NCBI GenBank assembly: GCA_021797815.1
Contig: JAJZYZ010000001.1
Span: forward strand, 62,001 to 126,000
Direction of reading: 5' to 3'
Length of the DNA: 64,000 bases
DNA from: Bacillota bacterium
Lineage (GTDB): Bacteria > Bacillota > Sulfobacillia > Sulfobacillales > JAIMBI01
Positions 38,650-46,758 of the stretch are shown piece after piece. The translations under genes and the position numbers were made by a program. Position 1 is the first letter of the stretch. Every line of letters begins with the position of its first letter. Under the pieces are notes generated by a model, which was given only the letters and a program-made list of their open reading frames with translations, made no database searches and was not told the DNA's origin.

Positions 38650-39192
38650 ATGCGGTCCCGTCGTCTGAGGCTCGGTGTCGGGGTGGCGTTGGTGCTCATC
38701 GCAGGAGCAACTCTCCTCGTCTGGAGACCGTGGCGTCTCCCGTACGGCGGCCAGGTCGTATGCACCTTCTACCGTGAGAATCCTCAGCCCGGACAGCCAA
38801 CGTGCATCACGTGGGCCCAGGCTGAAAGTCGTTACGGTGCTTGGGCGCGGCGGCCCACATGGCTTCCCGCGGCGACCGAGTGGCAACAGCTCACCGTGGA
38901 CAGGCCGCTGAAGCACCTGGCGTCGCCGCCCATGCTGACCGTTTTGTATCAGCTGCCCCATGGAGCACAGATCCAAGTCCAGGAAACGCCCCTCGCGGTC
39001 ACTGGCGGCGCCGGTCCGCGCGTGCGGGCGAGCCGTCTTGACGGCCAGCGCGTATACGTTTCGGGCTGGGTCAATTGGGGAGTCCGACTGAAGATGATTT
39101 CTTTCGATGTGAAGCATCACGGGTATCAGGTGATGAGCTTCAATACGTCGTGGGCGGACGTGGATGGCGTGGCGGAGAGCCTGATCCGGTAA
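38650..39192 (+). CDS. Membrane-anchored or secreted protein of unknown function
   Basis: 180 aa. An N-terminal hydrophobic segment (RLGVGVALVLIAGATLLVW) with positive residues before it acts as a signal or anchor. The rest is a beta-rich domain with PTWLPAATEWQQLTV, MLTVLYQLPHGAQIQVQE and KHHGYQVMSFNTSW, ending in a short helix VDGVAESLIR. The layout (threshold-like P-x-WLP start, V-x-G-x-V strand, terminal helix) faintly recalls DUF4367 domains, as does the gene at 46759. RBS GGGAGAG upstream. Followed at 119 bp by another anchored small protein. Confidence 0.6.
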   Translation: MRSRRLRLGVGVALVLIAGATLLVWRPWRLPYGGQVVCTFYRENPQPGQPTCITWAQAESRYGAWARRPTWLPAATEWQQLTVDRPLKHLASPPMLTVLYQLPHGAQIQVQETPLAVTGGAGPRVRASRLDGQRVYVSGWVNWGVRLKMISFDVKHHGYQVMSFNTSWADVDGVAESLIR

Positions 39193-39311
39193 GGGTCAGT
39201 ACGCCGTCACGTTGGAGCAGCCTTGCCTGTACCTGTCTTGAATGTCCGCCGGGAGACGCGGCGCGATGTTTTCTGTTTCATTTTGGTTGTGTCAGTCGTC
39301 TACATAGGGAA

Positions 39312-39902
39312 GTGGGGAGACTGACTAGGAGACTTCGGGCCTCTCTCAGCGCGGGCCTGGCGTTTATAGCCGTGGCGGGGGGAGGGGTGGTGTGGCGGCT
39401 TCAAGGGTCGCGGGCGAGCGCCCGGCGTGTTTCCGCCTCCATTCAACGTGTGCTGGAAGCGGCCGTGAAACAGTCAGTCCAGATTGTCCCGGTCAAAAGC
39501 GTCCCACTGGCGACCAGCACTCCTCTATCGTCGGTCACGGTCCGTCGATTGGAGGCCTTGCACCAAACCGAGCTCGACAGAATCTTTGCCGGGCACGACT
39601 ACATAAGGCAGCAGATGCTTTACTACACCCATGCACTGCGAGGCGTCATCTGGGAACGGAACAGCGCCATGACCATCTCAGACTTCACGTTCACCTCTCT
39701 TGAAGTCACGAATTTCAACGAGACCGCAACGGCCGCCTTCAGCGCTCTAAGTTCTACCACAAGCGATTTCCGTCCCAGTCCCTCCGATCCGTGGCATGCG
39801 TCTCACATACCCGGGAACTGGGTTGGCACCGCGACGCTTCAGCACACGACGGGCGGCTGGCTGGTTCGGTCCCTCAGGCTGACGGACAAAGATGCCGGAT
39901 AG
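39312..39902 (+). CDS. Membrane-anchored protein of unknown function
   Basis: 196 aa from GTG 39312 (weak AGGGA upstream). An Arg-rich N-terminus and hydrophobic stretch (AGLAFIAVAGGGVVW) make a signal anchor. The exported part has a helical stretch (RRLEALHQTELDRIFAGHD) and a beta-rich C-terminus ending GGWLVRSLRL. No family recognised. The fold outline, a helix then a sheet that closes with W-x-V-x-S-L-R-L, is like NTF2-type immunity or conjugation-accessory domains, but this is only a visual impression. The frame is open further upstream but runs into the previous gene. Confidence 0.5.
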   Translation: MGRLTRRLRASLSAGLAFIAVAGGGVVWRLQGSRASARRVSASIQRVLEAAVKQSVQIVPVKSVPLATSTPLSSVTVRRLEALHQTELDRIFAGHDYIRQQMLYYTHALRGVIWERNSAMTISDFTFTSLEVTNFNETATAAFSALSSTTSDFRPSPSDPWHASHIPGNWVGTATLQHTTGGWLVRSLRLTDKDAG

Positions 39903-39943
39903 CGGCAGGCGAGCCATTTTTTGAAGCGGGGGTTGAATGAAGG

Positions 39944-40180
39944 GTGCCCTTCTCGTTATGGTACGCCGACCATTTTTTTGAAATCTGGACTCCCGTGCTG
40001 TTTCTTGCCCTTGCCGCTCTGGCGTATTGCGTGCATCGTCACGTCAACCGACTAGTCCCGCTCGCGTTGGGGACCGTGGGGGCCATTAGCATTCTCCTGA
40101 TCGCGAGTGCCCTCCTGCATCCCCCCTGCGACGGCCTATATTGGCCACCCCTCGCCCCTTGGGCCTGGCCGGGGTGCTAG
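39944..40180 (+). CDS. Small membrane protein
   Basis: 78 aa from GTG 39944, 41 bp after the previous stop. Two hydrophobic segments (TPVLFLALAALAYCV and LALGTVGAISILLIASALL). No family recognised. The aromatic/Pro-rich C-terminus ends in Cys. It could be an accessory to the two anchored proteins just upstream. The weak ribosome site keeps confidence low. Confidence 0.4.
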   Translation: MPFSLWYADHFFEIWTPVLFLALAALAYCVHRHVNRLVPLALGTVGAISILLIASALLHPPCDGLYWPPLAPWAWPGC

Positions 40181-41054
40181 CTCGCCTATTTGGGACCTCA
40201 TGGTGTTCGGTCTCGCATCATCAGTGGCTCGTGCACTGGCCTGGATGGACCTGAGTGGCTTCGTGTTCCGCGATTCCCCGCCTGCCGTAGACGCGGTCCC
40301 GGCGCGGTTCAACAGGCTCGAGAAAGCCAACCAGGCGGCTAACCCGGCGGTCCGCCAAGCTCCGATCAGGGTCGCGCTCCAGCCTTCCCCGAGGCGAAAG
40401 CAGGTCATTGGGCATGGCAGGGGGTCCAACGGGGTCCCGGCGACACATCGAACACCGGTACCGCGCATCTCTGCCGCGCTGAAGGTCCCCCTCCGCCGAT
40501 GTCCAAGACATCACGCAACGCGGGCGGCCTGGCTTTCCCGCCAGAGCGACTGATGTTGACGTGGGCGATCGCGTGCGACGTGCTTGGAAGACGGCCTGGT
40601 CGGCTGTCAAAGGCACGGTTTTTTGGAGAGCGGCCGCCGTGGCGACGTATGCGCCTGACCCGATACGTGTATCTCATCCGAGGCAGCTCCGGACCCTGAC
40701 ATGATGGGCGATCCCCAACCCCGGCAATTCGCGTGTCCGTCATCGCTGAATCGCCGTGGGCCCGAAAGCAAGGGTTGGCCGGCTTATTCATATCGGGGTC
40801 TCGGGCGTGAGGGCGGATTCGATGGGAAGAGATGCCTCGACGTTTGAGGGAACGAGATGGTCTCGGGGATTCCTGGACCAGACTTCGTGAAGGGGAGCCG
40901 CTGGGTTGTACTCTCTATGCATAGAGTTCCGCCGGGGGCCGACGACGGGGATATCCTCCCATCGAGGATTCCAAGACGAACACATCCGTGACTCGGTCCG
41001 GCGGTGTACACGGGCTCATCGCCGGGAACACACCGGGGAAGGAGGCGGAGTCCC
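40181..41054. other. Gene-free stretch upstream of a VOC gene
   Basis: About 870 bp with only shadow-type open frames (many Arg/Pro/Ser, no ribosome sites). It contains one 14-bp perfect palindrome at 40913-40926 and otherwise nothing I can name. It could be decayed coding sequence. Confidence 0.4.
40913..40926. promoter_or_regulatory. 14-bp perfect palindrome, possible operator
   Basis: CTCTATGCATAGAG, about 130 bp before the VOC gene start. The A+T content is higher than the surroundings, as expected of a promoter/operator. No regulator gene is adjacent. Confidence 0.3.
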
Positions 41055-41459
41055 ATGGAATGGGACTGGACCAGGCGCGTCTTTGACCACGTGGATCTGA
41101 ACGTCAGCAACTATCCCGAGAGCGTGCGCTTCTACCAGACGGTACTGGCCGAGCTGGGCATCCCCATGCTCACAGACAACGGCCAGCTGGCGTGCTTTAC
41201 GAATCTCAACCTGCGCCGGAGAAAGCCCGCATCCCGACACGTTCATCTCTGCTTCTTTGCGCGGGCGCGAGAGCAGGTGGACGCGTTTCATTGCGCCGGC
41301 GTCGGGTCGGGCTTCCAGAGCAATGGCGGACCGGGCTACCGAGACTATGCTCCCGGGTACTATGCCGCCTACCTGCTCGACCCGGACGGCAACAACATCG
41401 AGGCGCTCTATCGCGATGAAGGCAACATCGGCCACGATCCTGGGCTCACTCTGCGATGA
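41055..41459 (+). CDS. VOC-superfamily (glyoxalase-like) protein
   Basis: 134 aa from ATG 41055 with GGAGGCGGAG upstream. Two betaalphabetabetabeta modules: FDHVDLNVSNYPESVRFYQ with the first metal His, RHVHLCFFA in the middle, and YAAYLLDPDGNNIEALYRDE with the Glu ligand. It is probably a metal-dependent lyase, dioxygenase or resistance protein; the sequence does not fix which. Monocistronic. Confidence 0.8.
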   Translation: MEWDWTRRVFDHVDLNVSNYPESVRFYQTVLAELGIPMLTDNGQLACFTNLNLRRRKPASRHVHLCFFARAREQVDAFHCAGVGSGFQSNGGPGYRDYAPGYYAAYLLDPDGNNIEALYRDEGNIGHDPGLTLR

Positions 41460-41618
41460 CTCGAGTATGATTCGCCCGCAAGATCCCCACTGGCGCCGCC
41501 CTGCAGGGCGACGAACCCCGATGAACTCGACCGGCCGGTGAGACAAGATCGGGATGAAGCCCGAGCGGCTCCCGGTACCTCCGCGTCCACTGCCCGAGAT
41601 TCGGATGGCCCTCCGCGG

Positions 41619-42389
41619 TCAACCCGGAGGGCGCCAGGACAGGATGGCCGCACGAACCGGCCATGGCGTCCGCCAGAACTCGGGATGGTCCTCGAGGATC
41701 TGTCGGAGGGCGGCTTGCTGGCCGGGCTCGTCCTGATGAAACCGCCGCTTTAGTGATGACTCCGCCTCGTCGAGGCTCGACCATCGCGGTCCCATGACCT
41801 GTTCAAAGATGTGAACGTCGGGGACGATATCCGCCTCGATCAGTGCAGTCAGCAGGCTTTTGAAAGACGCGTCTCCCGCCCGCCGTGCACCGGGAGGCAG
41901 CAGGGGCGCCAGCACGTCGCGGAAGCGTCCCCAGAGCGGATCAACGTGGAGGGCGACCACCACCCGCCGGGTGGCATGTCGCTCCATCGCACGCACAAAG
42001 GCCACGGGGTCGTCCGCAAATTGCAGGACAAAGGCCGCCAGGGCGACTTCGGCTATTCCCGCCGCCTCCGTCGGCCAGGCGTCGGCGATGATTCGCACCC
42101 GATCCCCGACCCCCGCCTCGCGGACATTGCCCTCCAGGTACTGACGCATCATGGGCGAAGGCTCGACGGCTTCCAGGCTGATGCCGCCGCGAGCCAGCGG
42201 CACCGCAAATCGCCCGACGCCGGCGCCGATGTCGAGCACCGTACGCTCTGGGCCTAGACATTCCAAAACCGTCTCCGCTACCGGAGACGGTGCCTCCTGT
42301 TCCCGGTGCATGGCCCGCGACAAGCCCTCGGCCATATCCCTCATCCACGTTTCATCACCATTGTCGGGTCGCCGTCCATCCTTGGGCAT
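41619..42389 (-). CDS. Class I SAM-dependent methyltransferase
   Basis: 256 aa from ATG 42389 (GGGGGGTGG upstream). Motif I is VLDIGAGVGRFAVPLARGG, followed by the acidic residue of motif II (LEAVEPSPMM) and EVALAAFVLQFADDP. No substrate can be assigned; the closest general type is the small-molecule methyltransferase group. It stands alone, in the minus orientation, between the VOC and MFS genes. Confidence 0.8.
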   Translation of the reverse strand: MPKDGRRPDNGDETWMRDMAEGLSRAMHREQEAPSPVAETVLECLGPERTVLDIGAGVGRFAVPLARGGISLEAVEPSPMMRQYLEGNVREAGVGDRVRIIADAWPTEAAGIAEVALAAFVLQFADDPVAFVRAMERHATRRVVVALHVDPLWGRFRDVLAPLLPPGARRAGDASFKSLLTALIEADIVPDVHIFEQVMGPRWSSLDEAESSLKRRFHQDEPGQQAALRQILEDHPEFWRTPWPVRAAILSWRPPG

Positions 42390-42708
42390 GGCGCCACCCC
42401 CCTTGCGGGCCATTATACGGCGGCAGTTCCACCCCTCCAGGAACAGATGCTCCGTTTGGCATCCGGGAGCTCTCCGCCATGCGGCTATCCGCGTGGTGTC
42501 ACCGGAACTGGGGGTCTAAGGAAAACCTTAGAGACGCCGACCGCGTCGTTTCGGCGACAGCCTGTCTCTTTCCAGGCGACGAGCCACCAGCGACGCCCTG
42601 CGGGGCCCTCGTGCAGCGCGGCGGCCGCCCCTGCCGCCTTCCCGCGAGAGGATCCGACTGCATCAGGGCGAATCCCACCACGTGAAGAAATCGGAGGATG
42701 GCCGCGGC
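42390..42708. other. Divergent intergenic region, no gene seen
   Basis: About 320 bp between the methyltransferase and MFS start codons. An in-frame GTG at 42682 could extend the MFS protein by nine residues but has no ribosome site. Confidence 0.4.
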
Positions 42709-43956
42709 ATGGGGACACCCGCAGCGCCTACTCCCTCTCTCTGGCAGTCGCGACAGTTTCTGTGGTTCGCCGCGGGGAATTTTGGCAACAATTTAGGGGA
42801 TGCCGTGTACGCGGTGGCCCTGCCGCTTCTTATCTACCAGCTCACCCATCAGCTGACGGCCATGAGCGTTATGGCCACCATTTCGCTCGGCCCTCTCATT
42901 TTCGGGCCCGTATTGGGTATCTTCGTCGACCGCTGGTCCCCGGGGCGTCTGGTCGTGCCCTCTCTCATCGTTCAGCTTCTGGCAAGCGTGCTGATTCCTG
43001 TGTTGAACGCCGCCCACGTCCTGTCTATCGACAGCCTCTACGTTCTGGGCGGGCTCATCGAATTTGCCGGCAGCGCCTATCGGAGGAGCTGGATGGCAGC
43101 CCTGCCATGGCTTTTTCCGCGCCGTGCGCCGGAGGCCCGCGTCTCCCTGCAGCACCTGTACGTGGCCACCACGCTCGTCGGCCCTGCGGCCGCCGGCCTT
43201 CTTATCGGCCGGCTCGGCTACATGGGCCTCATGTGGCTCAATGCGGCCACATTCTTGCTGCCCATCGTGGTAACCGCCACCGGTGTGCCGTTTCCGCGTG
43301 GTGCGCGTGGTCCCTCCCCGTCGTCCGTGCACCCGCCGTTCTGGTTGGGTCTTCGCGCGGGCTTTCAGGCTATAAGGAGAGCGCCGCTGCTCCTTCAGGC
43401 CATGGTGGTGCGAGGCGCCCAGAATCTCGTGACGTCGGCCGGGCTGACCACCCTCTTGATGTATGACCTCCGGAGCACGTTTGGGGTATCGTCTGGACGC
43501 GTGAGCCTGATGCTGGTGGCCGGAGGAGCGGGGGGGCTCGTCGGCTCCCTGCTGGCTCCCCGGTGGGGCCGCCGCTCTCTTCGTCTGGTCCTGCCCGCGG
43601 CCAGCCTGGCGGCAGCCGGGGCAGTCTACCTTCTGTTCTGGCCGGTGTGGCAGGTGGTTCCAATCGTTCTGTTTCTCATCGGGCTGGCCGCGATGGGCAT
43701 TTTCACGGTCATCGAGCAGGCGACATTTTACGACGTTCCGCCCGACCAGCTGGGCCGCGTGAGCGGTCTGTTTGGCTTGGGAGCGGGGGTTCCCGCGGTC
43801 CTGAGCCCGATTGTCCTGGCGTTTTTGTCACACGCCCTGACGCTTCCGGGGACGTTTGCGGTCATCGCTGTGTTCCTATCGGTGACCGCCGTGGCCGCCC
43901 TTGCCGTGACGGTCCCAATCCGGCGGCTGCTGTCAGCCCGGTCAGGTCGGGGGTGA
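42709..43956 (+). CDS. MFS transporter (MefA/DHA3-type exporter)
   Basis: 415 aa, about 12 transmembrane helices. N-terminal helix FAAGNFGNNLGDAVYAVAL and the motif-A-like loop GIFVDRWSPGRLV fit the DHA3/MefA drug-export group, with a second-half counterpart GSLLAPRWGRRSL. Start ATG 42709 with GGAGGAT upstream. Substrate unknown. A perfect 12-bp hairpin lies 180 bp past the stop. Confidence 0.85.
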   Translation: MGTPAAPTPSLWQSRQFLWFAAGNFGNNLGDAVYAVALPLLIYQLTHQLTAMSVMATISLGPLIFGPVLGIFVDRWSPGRLVVPSLIVQLLASVLIPVLNAAHVLSIDSLYVLGGLIEFAGSAYRRSWMAALPWLFPRRAPEARVSLQHLYVATTLVGPAAAGLLIGRLGYMGLMWLNAATFLLPIVVTATGVPFPRGARGPSPSSVHPPFWLGLRAGFQAIRRAPLLLQAMVVRGAQNLVTSAGLTTLLMYDLRSTFGVSSGRVSLMLVAGGAGGLVGSLLAPRWGRRSLRLVLPAASLAAAGAVYLLFWPVWQVVPIVLFLIGLAAMGIFTVIEQATFYDVPPDQLGRVSGLFGLGAGVPAVLSPIVLAFLSHALTLPGTFAVIAVFLSVTAVAALAVTVPIRRLLSARSGRG

Positions 43957-44139
43957 GCGGGCCGCCCGCCAAGAATCAGCTCCTCCGTCAGGTGCTATGG
44001 GCCGCGTACGCGCCCCGGCTTTAACGGAGCCGGGGTGCCGTCCGTCCCAAGAGGGTGTGCGGGCTCGCACACCACCATGCACGGCTTTCTTTTCGATACT
44101 CGCACTGCAATCGCATGCGGCGCATGGGATAGGGGTCGG

Positions 44140-44172
44140 CCACACGGCGCCCTCTCAAATGGCGCCGTGTGG
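44140..44172. terminator. Perfect 12-bp hairpin between convergent genes
   Basis: CCACACGGCGCC (44140-44151) and GGCGCCGTGTGG (44161-44172) around a 9-nt loop. It lies between the stop of the MFS gene and the stop of the minus-strand gene at 44182. There is no T-run on either strand, so it is either a rho-independent-like bidirectional terminator of unusual type or a protein-binding site. Confidence 0.5.
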
Positions 44173-44181
44173 TCGACGAGC

Positions 44182-44742
44182 TTAGCGCCCGGTGTTCGGG
44201 GTCACTCGGTCGCCGCCCTTGGGAGCCTTCGACACATTTGACGCGCCGTTCCGGTCGCCCGCCGTGAGCGCTCGCGCCATGCGTTGCGAAGGACGCGGCG
44301 TCCGCGGCAGCCGCGCGGCGGGACGTCGCTCGGCCCGGGCCCGTGATTCGCCGGTCCCCGCGGGCGGCGCACGGAGGACAACCCGTCGCACATGCCCCGG
44401 CGATGGGCCGGAACCGGTGCTCATGACCGCCTTTCGAGACTCGTCCGGCACCGGGGGGACGGACACGGGCTTCGCCGCTCGAAGTCGAGACGGCCGGCGT
44501 CGCGCCCTTGGTGTCTCGGCCGCCAGCACCCAGGGAAGTTCGACGCCCTCTTCATGGACGGGGATGCGTCGGCTTCGCTTCATATCGCGTACGAAGATAT
44601 TAGCCTCGGCCATGCATGCCGAGACGACCGCGTTCAGGTACGTCCAGCGCTCTTCGTCGGCGGCCGCATCGAAATCCTGCCAGGCCTGCTGCAACTTGAG
44701 GAATACGGCGGTGGAGGGACCTTCAGTCGTCTGTTCGGCCAT
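44182..44742 (-). CDS. Hypothetical protein with helical N-terminus and Arg/Pro-rich tail
   Basis: 186 aa; ATG 44742 preceded by AGGAG at a good distance. Residues 1-70 are helical (VFLKLQQAWQDFDAAADEER; MAEANIFVRDMKRSRRIPV). Residues 75-186 are a disordered, strongly basic Arg/Pro/Ala/Ser-rich tail. I recognise no family. A basic disordered tail suggests nucleic-acid or cell-wall contact. Confidence 0.55.
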   Translation of the reverse strand: MAEQTTEGPSTAVFLKLQQAWQDFDAAADEERWTYLNAVVSACMAEANIFVRDMKRSRRIPVHEEGVELPWVLAAETPRARRRPSRLRAAKPVSVPPVPDESRKAVMSTGSGPSPGHVRRVVLRAPPAGTGESRARAERRPAARLPRTPRPSQRMARALTAGDRNGASNVSKAPKGGDRVTPNTGR

Positions 44743-45055
44743 GATGTGCTCTCCTGCTCACTGCGAATGAGGTCGTCACTTTGTTGACGTGGCAAGAGTG
44801 TGGCGCCATCCTAGCGCGTCTCGGGGGAAGAGGCAATGGCTTGGGGGTATCCGGGGCGGCCCCATCACGGGCGTGCGTCCGAGATGCTCTGATGACTGGC
44901 CGCGCCCGGTACCTTCCCAGCGGTCCGCCTGGTCGCGGACCTTTCCTGCGCCTGGTGCCGTAGTCTGCGCATCGGCGGTCTCCGCGCCACAGGGCTTTGA
45001 GGGCCGTGGAGTCAGGCGCTGGCTCCCGTCAGGGCATCCGGTTTCGAGGATAGGC
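44743..45055. other. Intergenic region, no gene seen
   Basis: 313 bp between two minus-strand genes. It presumably contains the promoter of the 186-aa protein gene. Confidence 0.4.
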
Positions 45056-45223
45056 CTATGCTTTGTAGAGAAATCGAACATAGATGGCCGCCCATACCAA
45101 CACGAGGCCGACGTTCATCATCAGCCGGGCCCACACGTGATGCCGGAAGATCAGTACGTCGACGCCCACGATCACGACAACTAACGCCGCCACAAACAAC
45201 GCAATGGGAAGATTCCGGGGCAT
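45056..45223 (-). CDS. Small two-helix membrane protein
   Basis: 55 aa from ATG 45223, preceded by GAGGCGGTGAG. Two hydrophobic helices, PIALFVAALVVVIVGVDVLIF and MMNVGLVLVWAAIYVRFLY (approximate limits), joined by a short RHHVWAR loop. The function is unknown. The composition is clearly protein-like and unlike the shadow frames around it. Divergent from the lipoprotein gene at 45427. Confidence 0.65.
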   Translation of the reverse strand: MPRNLPIALFVAALVVVIVGVDVLIFRHHVWARLMMNVGLVLVWAAIYVRFLYKA

Positions 45224-45426
45224 GCTGCTCACCGCCTCTGGAAAGTGGGTTGGCGGATGTCGGTACGGAGGGACTTTCTTCGCACCTGGGTCGCCCTCCT
45301 GCTCACCGCCTGGGTGGTGTCGCCGACGGCGGATACGCCTGCGGGCGCGCCGATGCGGCGGGAGATGGGCGGTCGGCTTCCACCTTTTCCCTGTCCGGTG
45401 GCGTTTTACATCTGGGGGGAAGGATA

Positions 45427-46392
45427 TTGAGCGCGCGGGCCACCGCCTTTTTGGCCGCCTGCGTGATCGGTCTAATCGGGACCGCCTGCGGACCGGTGGC
45501 CACCGCGCCAGGCCGTGCTCCGGAGACAGCGGCCCGGAAAGCCCCGGCCGCTGTGAGTCGCAGGACGGCGCCCCGCTCCGCCGCCCCGAGTCCTTCAGCA
45601 TTTCCCACGCCATCCCCGATTGCACCATCCAAGTGCTACCCCGCCTGGGAAGTGGCGGACCTCCGCGCTGCGAGCACGGTTGTGCCCGAGCAGGCAGCGC
45701 TAACCATCGTCACGGACTACAACGACTACCGGATGACCGTGACGAATCTAGCGGCCTGGTTCGCTAAGACGCAGAAGACAGGCTTGACAGCTTCGTCCCT
45801 TTTGGAGGGATGGCGCTTGCAGCGATTGACGGGTCTCGGTCCCATGGGAAGACTGGATCTCGCACCTCCGGGCACCGCGCCGGAGTCGTTTGGAGGCACC
45901 ACCATCGTGATGGCGCTCTACGCGGCCACTCCAGCACAAACGCAACTTGTGCGCGGCGAAGGGCTTCCTCCGGTCACGGGGCCGATAACGTGGACCGAAG
46001 AACTGCCTCGGGGATCCCACCCGTCCTCCCTGGCAGGTGCCGTAACGACTCTCATTGGGCAGGTAGAGGCAGCGGGAATCGCCGGACTTTCGATAAACGT
46101 TTCGATCTCCGAGCCGCCTGCGCGGCATCTAGGCTACTTCGTGAGCGGATTTGGGTTCAACATGCCTCCCTCAGGGTTCCTCCATCTTTACGGAGGATGT
46201 CCCTCGGGAGGGGGACCTGGCTGGACCATGGGCGAGGTGGGGCGCCTCATCGAACCCCAGTGGATGTATAACGTGTCCAATGCCAACGGAATCGCCCTCG
46301 GCTTGAGACCGGGAGATGTTGTGCTCGACAGTCAAAATGGTGGCCTAGACGTTGCCAATTGGTACTCCACACCCGGCATTGAGATTCCCTGA
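45427..46392 (+). CDS. Putative lipoprotein of unknown function
   Basis: 321 aa from TTG 45427 with GGGGGGAAGGA upstream. The N-terminal signal (ATAFLAACVIGLIGTACG) ends in a lipobox-like GTAC, though Gly at -3 is atypical. A Pro/Ala/Ser linker follows (about residues 25-70), then a roughly 250-residue domain with WEVADLRAASTVVPEQAAL and IAGLSINVSISEPPARHLGYF. I do not recognise the domain. The large in-frame upstream extension to 45058 is antisense to the small membrane protein gene and is rejected. Confidence 0.55.
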   Translation: MSARATAFLAACVIGLIGTACGPVATAPGRAPETAARKAPAAVSRRTAPRSAAPSPSAFPTPSPIAPSKCYPAWEVADLRAASTVVPEQAALTIVTDYNDYRMTVTNLAAWFAKTQKTGLTASSLLEGWRLQRLTGLGPMGRLDLAPPGTAPESFGGTTIVMALYAATPAQTQLVRGEGLPPVTGPITWTEELPRGSHPSSLAGAVTTLIGQVEAAGIAGLSINVSISEPPARHLGYFVSGFGFNMPPSGFLHLYGGCPSGGGPGWTMGEVGRLIEPQWMYNVSNANGIALGLRPGDVVLDSQNGGLDVANWYSTPGIEIP

Positions 46393-46758
46393 AGCCTCGG
46401 GCCGACGGTCGGCTGTGAGCGCCCCCAGGACCGAATGCGGGAAATCATCGAACGTTGAGCCACGTCCTTACTCGCGAGGGGGATTATGCACGAATCGGGC
46501 GAGTCAAACGCTCGTCTCGAACGCCCGAACATGCGTACCCTTCTACATAAAAAGCCACTGGCGGGCCGTGCTCTCGGGGTATCGGAGGTGCGGAAACCCG
46601 GGGCCGGCCTGGACCCCACGAGATCATGACAGGGACAGCCGCCGGCGTTCATGCAGTGACCGCAACCACAAGCGCGGTCCTGGCGTTTGGCGGAGCGACA
46701 GACCCCATCCGTTCTCCGCTGCCGTGTCCCTCATCGTCGGCGCTGGGAGGTGCCGGAG
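46393..46758. other. Intergenic region, no gene seen
   Basis: 366 bp between two plus-strand secreted-protein genes. The frame of the next gene is open back to 46687, but no ribosome site precedes the earlier starts. Confidence 0.4.

Noticed and set aside
40405-40791. 128-codon minus-strand frame in the gene-free stretch
   Set aside because: Low-complexity basic composition, no ribosome site, no recognisable domain.
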